From assembly GCA_963920575.1 (NCBI GenBank), contig OY986967.1, positions 23,081,648 through 23,145,647 of the forward strand: 64,000 nucleotides of DNA, in the 5' to 3' direction. Made by a program: the position numbers and the translations under genes. The notes beneath the pieces were generated by a model. That model was not told the DNA's origin, searched no databases, and was given only the letters and a program-made list of their open reading frames with translations. Positions 55,588 to 64,000 of the stretch are shown in pieces; within the stretch, counting starts at the first letter, position 1, and each line of letters begins with the position of its first letter. Source of the DNA: Narthecium ossifragum. Lineage: Eukaryota > Streptophyta > Magnoliopsida > Dioscoreales > Nartheciaceae.

Positions 55588-57399
55588 ACTTGGTATCAAA
55601 GTAGGCTGTAGGTCCCAGGGATAGGATTAGGCTTGCGGTTAAGGTTTTGAGTGTGGAATGGGATAGTTCTAGGTCTAGAACATCCTTACATGGCTGTTTG
55701 CGATTGTCTGTGATGTGTTTATTTATCTTGATTGCTGCTGTGTTTTGGTTTTCGGCAGTGTCGTGACGCCTCATGGGGAGGTGTGCACGCACGCCGGTGT
55801 CGTCTGTTCCCTCGCCTGACAGTGTCTCCCCCGTGCTGGAGATGAGCGAGTAGGGAATAGGACGTGTGTCGCCTTTATACTCTTGGAATCCTGAGAGGTG
55901 GACCCGTTGTGGTCCAGGGGCGATGTTGGAGATCCTTCGACAGTAGAGGACTGATTGAAGGAGGTGACCCGGATCCCGGATGTTTTGGACATCCTGGAGT
56001 ATCGCTTGCTTGGGAGGTTGTTGTTTTCTTGCCTTCCAAAGAAGCGATTCGTAGTGGCGCTTGTCAGGGCCACTAGGGACACTGTTGGCTGTGTGTTGAG
56101 AACAGTTCGCGTACTGTTCTTTGGCACCTACCCTTGGAGGGTGGTGTAGTTAGGAGTACCTTCCTCTGTTCTTGGTACTCGCACCGCGTGGCAGCACGCA
56201 GGTTGGTTGGATCACCTGGCTCGGTATGCTGGAGCGACAGCGGGGGACGCCCTAGACTGTACTCTGGATACTGAGACAGATGACTTGAGGGTTGACACCG
56301 TACTGTTGGTCGGTGGTCGTGGTGAGTTTCGGGGTTGTCGTTTCTGCTTCTGAGGAACGACATGGTAGCCGTTGGCAGAGTTTAGTGGTTTCAGCATCAG
56401 CGACAGCCGTGGCAGCAGCAGCGTCGTGTCGGTCCTTTGAGAGGTAGCCTGGACCGCCATACTGAGAGGTGTTCCACCGGGTGCTCGAGTGCTAGCCGTT
56501 GTGGGTCTTTTCCGCCGACGGTGCTGGTTGCGAGGGACGCTGGGCGTTTACCGCAGAGCAGTCGGGCGTGACACACGGCGTGGGCCAGAGCGGTGGACTA
56601 GTGCCTCAGTTGGGGCAGGTACCTTGGGCAGACGCGGGAATTCAGATTCCTGATGGTAGCTTCAGCAGCAGCCAGTTTCAGAGCCGCCAGCTTCGACTTT
56701 CAGCTTCAGCCTTCAGCTTTCGGAGCTTCTCGCAGCTTGCGATTTCCTTGTGGCTCTGGGTGTTTCCCCCTTGTGACTCGTCTCCGTGTAGCCGTGTTGG
56801 CTTGGGACTGGAGTCAGGTGTGGCTTTGGGAGTAGCCACTGATTGGGACAAGAGCTTGGGTTGGTTGCTCTTGTCGGGGCGTTCCCTAGAGGTTGGAGAC
56901 CTCTAGGTGTCCGTCGCCCGCGTGTGGTACACGTTGGGGTTCGACGGCTTCCTCGGTTGCGTCGGTTGGCCACGCACCGGGTTGTGCTTCTTTGGCCGTG
57001 GGAAGGTGTCGAGGGTACACCTGACGGCGTTGTTTCGCTCTCGTTGAAGGTCGCTGGTTGGCGCGCCTTCTGGTTGTCGAGAGCTGGGGTTTGTTCACCA
57101 GCTTGTGGTGGACTCCCTCCCCGCTGTTTTCGAGGGTGCTCCGGAGAGCAGCTTTCCCTCGTGTTGTTGTTGTTGTTTGTGCAGCTGTCCTTTCTGAAGA
57201 GCTTTCTGATTGTCGCCTTCGTGGGGCACCGAGCTCGAAGTCGAGTTTCCTTTGGGCGGTTTTGAGCGTTGCGAGTTCGCACGTGGATGCTAGCAGCATT
57301 TGGAGAGTCGAGGACTCAGTCGGCCGAGTCAGTAGCTCGGGACTTCTTTCGCCCAGTTGTGTTACCTCGGAGTGTGTTCCGGTTCTCGTTGTGGATGGT
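55588..57399 (+). other. Interior of the gypsy element, gag/protease region, decayed
   Basis: Open frames on both strands (56073-57522) have no recognised gag or protease motif. The rest of the interior (57721-58859 and 59311-59779) is the same. Confidence 0.4.
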
Positions 57400-57720
57400 C
57401 TCCCCCATAAATGCATAGACTTCAGGAAGCTGGACAGTGTTGCAGCACAGAGTATACGCCCGCTGCAGTGTAATGATGATGGATTAGCAGTTGAGAGACT
57501 TGTTGACTCCTTCAGAGTTTGACATTCGCATCGACTACATCAGCTGAGGATTCAGGATTGCGACATCCCGGGGACAGCCTTCCGTACGAGGTACGAGCTG
57601 TGCGAGTTCACAGTGATGCCGTTCAGTCTGACGATCGCACCAGCAATCTCCACAAATGTGATGTGGAGAATCTTCAGGCCGTATCCTGATCAGTTGCAGT
57701 GGCGTCGTCGACAGCATCAC
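57400..57720 (+). pseudogene. Reverse-transcriptase relic of the gypsy element
   Basis: Frames read CIDFRKLDSV (57412-57441), then LHQLRIQD and AFRTRYELCEFTVMPFSLTI (57565-57650). These are RT motifs from the palm and fingers. They are collinear with intact gypsy RT in spacing, but an in-frame stop lies near 57520 and the catalytic Asp-Asp box is not recognisable at its expected place (57690-57720). Confidence 0.65.
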
Positions 57721-58859
57721 ACCTACTGGCGCGTTGCGGAGGAGCACGAGCGATGTTGGGCGTTTGCATCGCAGCTGCCGAGGGTGTATCGGCGTTATTT
57801 GGCTCCCAGCTCGAGGTGTTGGCCTTCAGAGGCAGGTTTCGACCGACAGGCAGTCTCAGCGGCAGACATTTCAGTTGATTCAGCTGGGCTCGACACAGAT
57901 GTGTGACGGCAGAGGTCGAAGATGGTGTTCGAGATTCAGTAGGAGCATCTCCAAGATTGCGGGACCGTTGACCAGAGTAGCCAGGAGACCGGAGCTTTTG
58001 CCTTAAAGTCACTGTGTCAGTGCCTTTAAGGGTAATAGCCACCAGCAGTTGCTAGGGAGGCTAGAGCAGGTTTGGCAGATTATCAGCTCGTCGGAGATGG
58101 ACAGTCAGTTGGATCGGGTTTCGAGGATCAGATTCCAGATGGCTTCCTCTTTGGTGGTTGCAGCATCCCAGCTCTCCCCGCCAGAGTAGTGTAGACCCAG
58201 GGTATATATATCCGGAGCTCGAGGAGATCCATGTTGCGGTTGGTACCGGGCACGTGAGAGCTGGACAGCATCAGCAGACCGCAGATTGTGCTTCGTTAGC
58301 AGTGTTGCAGATCCGGCGGATCCATAGCAGCCCCTTCCAGTATCAGAGTGGGAGTGGAAGCACACCGTGGCGGACGTCATCACCAGATTGTAGGAGGCAG
58401 CTGAGAGGAGTATCTTCCTTTGTTGGAGTTTGCCTTCTTCAGCAGCCATCAGTCCAGACGGATGCAATACCATTCGAGGCATAGTACGGTAGTTCGGGCC
58501 GTTCTTTTGATTACTCAACAGAGGTTGTTGAGTCACTATCCCCCATTCCAGACGTCGTCAGACAACCCTCAGAGAGATTAGCACAGAGCAAACGAGAGAG
58601 CTACTCAGGTCAGAGGCGATGATCTTTGGAGTTCTCAGTTCCTGGCAGAGTGTTTCTGAAGATTCCTTCGCACAGAGGATCAGTCGGAGTTGGCAGAGAG
58701 CAGAGGCCATATGAGGTGGAGGCCGAGGCAGCCCTACTCCGAGAGTCTGTACCAGGACCATGACGGCGTGGAGCGATGACGACATCGAGCCTATAGAGAC
58801 TCCTGACGGCATTAGCAGACAGTTGATTGTACTCCAAAGGTGGAGTAGAAGGTCCAGAG

Positions 58860-58950
58860 TTGCACGAGGACATCCTACGTGAGGTTCACTCCTCTCATGT
58901 TGCTGTTCATCTAGGAGGCATGGAGGTGTATCATGAGTTTCGTCATCAGC
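58860..58950 (+). pseudogene. Integrase zinc-domain relic
   Basis: HEDILREVHSSHVAVHLGGM matches the start of the His-His-Cys-Cys domain of gypsy integrase. The frame then meets a stop and the minisatellite, where the catalytic core should be. Confidence 0.55.
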
Positions 58951-58954
58951 TCGG

Positions 58955-59310
58955 TTGACACCAGATGCAGAGATCAGATTCAGGGATCAGATGCAGAGAT
59001 CAGACTCAGGACCAGATGCTGAGATCAGATTCAGGGATCAGATGAAGAGATCAGATTCAGGACCAGATGCAGAGATCAGATTCAGGGATCAGATGCAGAG
59101 ATCAGACTCAGGACCAGATGCAGAGATCAGATTCAGGGATCAGATGCAGAGATCAGACTCAAGACCAGATGCTGAGATCAGATTCATGGATCAGATGCAG
59201 AGATCAGATTCAGGACCAGATGCAGAGATCAGATTCAGGGATCAGATGCAGAGATCAGATTCAGGACCAGATGCAGAGATCAGATTCAGAGGTTAGATTC
59301 AGAGACCATA
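58955..59310 (+). repeat. Minisatellite CAGATGCAGAGATCAGATTC
   Basis: About 13 units of 25-26 bases (GATCAGATTCAGGGATCAGA, GACTCAGGACCAGATGCAGA). The open frames here are repeat translations. Confidence 0.9.
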
Positions 59311-59779
59311 TGCAGAGGTCAGATCAGCACATATACCATATGTGATGAGTATGTGTGCCACATAGCAGTTCACATGTCAGAGAGGTGATCAGATGGCGTG
59401 ATGCTTCAGTTTTCATCACTCCGGAACATGATTCCAGGATCACAGACATATTCCAGTACAGCTCTTAGGAGCCGATGATCGCATCGTTGACTTCCAGCAC
59501 AGCATCTCATGGTACAGACGGGCAGACGTTCAGAGAGGACCAATCAGATCCATGGTGACGTGCTTAGAGCACGCATTATTGATGCAGACGTCAGCCGACG
59601 AGAGCACATCCTCATGGCGGAGTCTGCCTACTTCCGCAGTCGACGGCTCAGCACCAGCGTTGCACCTTTGAGGTAGACAGGTTAGTGCAGATCAGGTCAG
59701 AGGTGACAGCCGTTAGAGTTCACAGCTGGCAGCAAAGAGTTTGCTTACAGATCAGATCTATTCACGCACTTGTCAGTGG

Positions 59780-60147
59780 CGTGTTCTACTGTCACATGTT
59801 CGGTGTTGAGGAAGTACAGCCAGTATCCGTCCCACATGATCAGACACGACGACATCATAGTCGAGGAGGACGTCGCCTACATAGAGCAGCTAGTGCAGAT
59901 TGTGGGCAGACGAGAGCCGAGGCTGAGATGCAGATCGGTACTGTTGGTGATGATCAGATAGAGGCATGATGGTGCAGTGGGCTTGACGTGGGGGCAGGAG
60001 GATCGCGTGCGTCGGGAGTTTCCCCGACTGTTCACCCCAGCAGGTAGTTTCCCTTGTGTGGGCGTTCGTGCCACTAGGACTAGTTGATTCTTCTTTTCCG
60101 GCCCTACCCTTGAATTTCGGGACGAAATTTCTTTAAGGGTAATAGGT
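59780..60147 (+). pseudogene. Integrase C-terminal relic and 3' end before the LTR
   Basis: HDDIIVEEDVAYIEQLVQIV resembles the chromodomain-proximal end of chromovirus integrase. The region ends GGGACGAAATTTCTTTAAGG, the wording usually seen at the end of gypsy pol, next to a weak polypurine tract at 60131-60147. Confidence 0.45.
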
Positions 60148-62934
60148 TGTGAGGACCCGTACCTCCAACCCGGTCCGACCGCGTTAGGTCGAGGGTCTGG
60201 ATTTGTGGCTTGGCTCGGTTGGCCCTGGGATGCGATCGGTTGATCGCATCGCTGTTTTTGACCCCAGGGGCATTTTGGTAAATATGCTCCCTGGTGGTCA
60301 GTTTCACACCCGCGTTGCACACACTGACCTTGTTTGTGTTAGTGTTTGTTTAGAATGGCTAGGTGGGCCCGGATCGGAAGATCCCGGCTCGGGCACGCAG
60401 AAGCCTACTTTTGGGCAGCTGGCGGCCCGTGAGCGGTCACCGCTATCGATCGCTCGACTATCGATCGCTCGACCGCTATCGATCGCTCGACCGCTATCGA
60501 TCGCTCGATAACTATCGATCGCTCAACAGCCCACTTGGATCGATCCAGGTACTGTGCAGGGCAGTTGAACCTGCGCAGGGCAGGTGAGCTTCTTCGTCCT
60601 CCCTTGGCAGGGGAGCAGGAGAGGAGAGGTCCTCTCCTTCACCCTCTCCCCCACCTTCCTTCTCCTTCTCTTCTCTTCCTCTTCTCCCTTCTCTTCTTCT
60701 TCTCCCTGGCTGCTTCTTCTTCCCGCAAGCAGAGCTTGCTCTGTTTCTCTTTCCGGGCAGCCAGCTTTCTTCTCCCCGTTCTCCCTCCTCCGACCACCAT
60801 TTTGGGAGCTTGAAAGCTTGTTGGATTCGTGGCAACGAGAGGAAGACTCTTGGTGTGGTGTAGAACCTCGTTGGTGGCTGGTTTGCGAGGGATCAACTGA
60901 GGAATGCGCAGTCCGGTAGGTGTTCTACCTACATGAGTTAATTAATGGGTTTAGATAAATCTAGCCGTTAGATCTTGATGAATTTGTGTTATTAGATGCA
61001 TGTGGCCTAGTATAATTACTGATTTAAGTTTCATGAACTTTGGTTAAGATATCAATAGGATTTAAGCATGATAAATCTCGGATTTTCGGTTTTCTGCTGT
61101 TCTTGAAGAACAGCCGGCTTGCGGCGAGTTTTCCGGCTTGTACATGCATGATCTTGGATTTTTATGAGAAATAAGAGTTGTAGATCTGCGAGTCTACTTT
61201 TCAATCCAATTGATTTTATATTTTTTCGATTTTTCTACGAGTTTTGGTGATTTTTATACGAAACTGTGTCGGAGTACATTTGCTGATGAATAGTGCCACG
61301 GATGATTCGTGGATCAACCGTCGCGGTCTCCACGGTCGACCGTGAGGTCTCCAAGGTCGACCGCGAGCCCCGAAAATAGCGAAATAACGTCTCACGGTCG
61401 ATCCGTTGATCGACCGTCAACCTTAGATTTTGCACGGTCGATCCGTTGATCGACCGCCAGCCATGAATAGTGTTTTTTGTGGATTTTCGATGTTTTATCA
61501 TGTTTGATTCTTCGGGATTCATGTGATTGGTATTCCTAGAGATTTCGATGGCTAGCATGTTCTAATTGGTTGTTTTTAGATGATTAATTGTTTGATTTTC
61601 GGCATGTCTAATTAGATATAAATCATCCTTGTTTAATTAGCAATTAGTCACATGTCATGCTTATTTACATGTATATTTAGCTTGTGGTTGAACCAAGGGG
61701 GTTGTGCCCCTTGGGATGTTTAGCTAATTAAATGGGCCGATGTGTGCCGTAGTTGATGTTAATTGCAAATGTGTTTGATTATTATCTGTGTGGCCGGGGT
61801 TGTGCCCCCGTTGTAGAAACTGCTTGTTAACGGTCCGTAGGCGCCGTTATAATATTGTATTATTGTAGTTTAGACCCATGCTATGTTTACCCTCCGGCAA
61901 GCTTGACGCTTCGCCTAGCCCGTGTATGTTGTCTTGGCATATTGTTGCATGCTGCTATTCCTGTATCTCTGTGCTTGAGCATTGCATGCATCTGTTTGCA
62001 TTAGAAGCATCAGGCTAGGTGGTAGACGATGGTTTCGATCGTTGATCCGGGGTCCTCGGGTAGCCCGGATCTAGCCCTAGGGCCGGGGTTTGGGGTAGTC
62101 GAGGATTAGGATGTGATTGTATCAGTGATCATGTTTGATATCATTCGAGGATTATCATGTAGTCGGACTGGAATATTATATTATTTGAGGTTTAGAGGTC
62201 GTGTCGCTTCTCCAAGGCCAGGTGCTAAGGATGGTTGTCGATGTCCCTGACATGTGTCCCCAGGCAGTGGCTTCCTGCTGGGTAAAGGTTGTTCCTACTG
62301 GTTCTGTTTCTTGGTTTCCTCCCAGCGTGTTTGGATGGTATTCCCAGCGTGGTCGGTTGAGAAGAGTAGGATCCCTTGGGGAATCGATAGGGGTTATGGG
62401 ACCCCATGGCATCCTTTAGACTTAGGCGGAGGAACGACACTGTTGTGTTCCCTTTCCTTTGTGAGTGACATAGCGTAGAACCCTACTGAGCAAGCTTTGT
62501 TGCTCACTCCTACCTGGGCTGCATCGGCGATGCAGGTCGATGCAGTCCCTTCTTTTTCAGGTGGTTGCGGTGTTGGAGGCGGTACTCCCCTTGGTGGTGC
62601 GTGAGATCGAGGATATCATCAGTTTATTATATTCAATTGATGTACAGTTTGAAATGTATAAATTGTAATCTGAATGAGATATGTATTTGTATTTCAATTT
62701 GATGTAAATTTGATCAGAGATTGTTGTACTAGATGACTTGAATCATTATTATATCTTTTTAAAGTTAAATTGTATTATGATTTGATGATAGGATAGTTTA
62801 AATTAATTGTGAATATTGTAATCATGCACCAGGTTTAAAATTGATGTTTAAAAGGGGAGGCTTTCGCCATTTGATTTAGAGTTTAGGACCCTCACGTCCC
62901 GGCCTGGATGGGTTTTCTGGGTCGGTGCGTGACA
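60148..62934 (+). repeat. 3' LTR of the 10.2 kb gypsy element
   Basis: 2787 bases, with five TATCGATCGCTC units and a 14-base insertion near 61243 relative to the 5' LTR. Confidence 0.85.
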
Positions 62935-62939
62935 ATGTA

Positions 62940-64000
62940 TCACTAGTCGTCTCACTCATTAGGTCCCTCACATGCCGGGCATAATGTGGAAGCAATTAGT
63001 ATGAAGGAGCTAAGAGTAAGACGACTAGTGACATGGTACAATTTCTGCAAAGGAGCCACTGTCAAAGAGACAAAGTTAATGAGGTATAATATTCAGTCCA
63101 AGCACCTTCATACCGACCTTATATTAAGATTGTAGCTATCAATTACTAGTTTGGCTTTATGGGTTCGTGATACTGAATAGTGGTATTGATTCATTTCATA
63201 ATATGGACATCTAGTGTTCAGTAAGCAAATTCGTTGTGAAAACCCATTTTTATTATAGCCTCTTTGACAACATATGGAGCAGGATATCTCGTAGCGAGAT
63301 ATCGCTGAAGTCATTTGAACCACCGACGAATCCATCCTATATTTTGATGGAATTTAACATCAAAGCCCAAATTTAACGGCAATGTCCAAACGAGCTTCTT
63401 CAACAGCAACCATAATGTGTCATGGCTTCTGCACTGCAAGATATGGATATGTATGAGAATATATGGTATGCTCATGTCTATGACAAAATTATTTTGCACA
63501 TTTTATTTTCACAAGGCTTTTTATAAAGCCTTTTGGCAATTTGATAACCACAGGCTATTTTCCGACTCACCGTGCTGAAGAAGACCGTTAAGTTGCATGA
63601 CGACCGACCTGAGCCGAGCTTCTACCGGCCGCTAAATCATCACTCATCTCTGCTGCAAAACCCATCCGAACGCATACTGACTCATTTAAACACAGTTAAC
63701 CGATTTAAAGGCATCATTTCAAAGTGAAACCCAACAAGAACATACCACGGATGTTGAGAGTGCTTGACGCCTAGAAGGTGGATCGGAAAGTTCGCCAACC
63801 CATCGTTTCAAGCCGGCCCGTCTCACTCATTACATCCCTCATCATCGCCTCCTTTGGTTTTATGTTCATCATAGAGAACCCTAGCCTCGGTGGGAGCATC
63901 TTCATGTCGAAGGTCGACGAGCGGCACGTTTCGTCCTCAACCAAGTTGCTTCTTCTCCGTGGCTGGAACACGAGCACCTTCTTGATGCAGGTTGTGCGAG
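62940..64000 (-). other. Unassigned sequence with repeated exon-like motif
   Basis: Before the gypsy insertion this joined 52765. On minus, HVRDLMSETT (62945-62974) and MMRDVMSETG (63813-63842) repeat the GLGDLTSETT motif of the unknown gene at 51.5 kb. A frame at 63771-63977 (FQPRRRSNLVEDETCRSSTF) may be an exon cut by the window edge. No function can be given. Confidence 0.35.

Larger units (their letters stand above)
52766..62934 (+). mobile_element. Ty3/gypsy element (chromovirus-like), 10.2 kb, young LTRs around decayed pol
   Basis: LTRs 52766-55587 (2822 bases) and 60148-62934 (2787 bases) start TGTGAGGACC and end GCGTGACA. The flanks are ATGTA at 52761-52765 and 62935-62939. A TGGTATCAAAGTAGGC primer site (initiator-Met type) begins at 55591. 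By eye the LTRs differ at about 17 positions plus repeat-number and small indel changes (about 0.6 percent). The 4.6 kb interior has no long frame, only relics of reverse transcriptase and integrase. So the element moved recently although it lacks working enzymes. Confidence 0.85.

Noticed and set aside
56073..57522. Overlapping frames of 96-189 codons inside the gypsy element
   Set aside because: Frames exist on both strands with no gag or protease motif; I treat them as chance openings in decayed, GC-rich sequence.
58955..59310. Repeat array read as a repetitive protein (open frames of 92-113 codons)
   Set aside because: All frames are open because the 25-26 base unit lacks stops; there is no start context and the array lies inside a decayed pol.

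Overview
The window is nuclear DNA of a flowering plant. It has spliced genes with plant-specific products (a plastid-type GNAT acetyltransferase, a receptor-like cytoplasmic kinase, an amino-acid permease first exon) and a very dense load of plant transposons: Ty3/gypsy, Ty1/copia, LINE, SINE-like, Mutator, hAT and MITE sequences. The species cannot be named from the sequence. One 200-base assembly gap lies at 20277-20476.

Layout. (1) 1-14117: the first coding exon of a BAT1-like amino-acid permease (minus strand) is followed upstream by a five-element nest. A hAT-type element (448-14109) was hit by a minus-strand gypsy element now reduced to a solo LTR (893-13494). That LTR contains a Mutator-like element (1003-2503) and a complete non-autonomous gypsy element (3691-12346), whose 5' LTR holds another solo LTR (4662-6499). 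Every level has a target-site duplication (one imperfect). (2) 14118-25870: repeat-rich interval with a composite minisatellite element (two copies in opposite orientation), a LINE split by a solo LTR (18277-19977), a plant-mobile-domain gene fragment, a MITE, a Pack-MULE carrying part of a PERK-type receptor kinase (21806-22904), and an isolated first exon of a coiled-coil protein. (3) 25870-32900: the two best host genes, a two-exon GNAT acetyltransferase on plus and a seven-exon PBL28-like kinase on minus, tail to tail. (4) 33600-45000: MITEs, a kelch-gene fragment, a nearly complete Copia element (35509-41479, minus) with gag and pol, and an older Copia fragment interrupted by a 5'-truncated LINE. 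(5) 45000-52760: a FAR1/MULE-transposase-type gene broken by a frameshift and a stop, a possible multi-exon minus-strand gene of unknown function, and tandem repeats. (6) 52766-62934: a 10.2 kb gypsy element with very young LTRs around a decayed pol. (7) 62935-64000: unassigned sequence.

The most unusual signals are short dyad or hairpin arrays inside three kinds of retroelement. The Copia leader holds ten stem-loops whose arms co-vary while the loop stays nearly constant (41044-41285). Three related gypsy LTR families carry paired GATCGATC dyads at a fixed 21 or 22 base spacing upstream of the TATA box. The two other gypsy LTRs carry arrays of larger inverted repeats with matched arms. The hosts of these arrays are mobile elements, so a role in element transcription, packaging or silencing is the natural hypothesis; none of this is demonstrated here.
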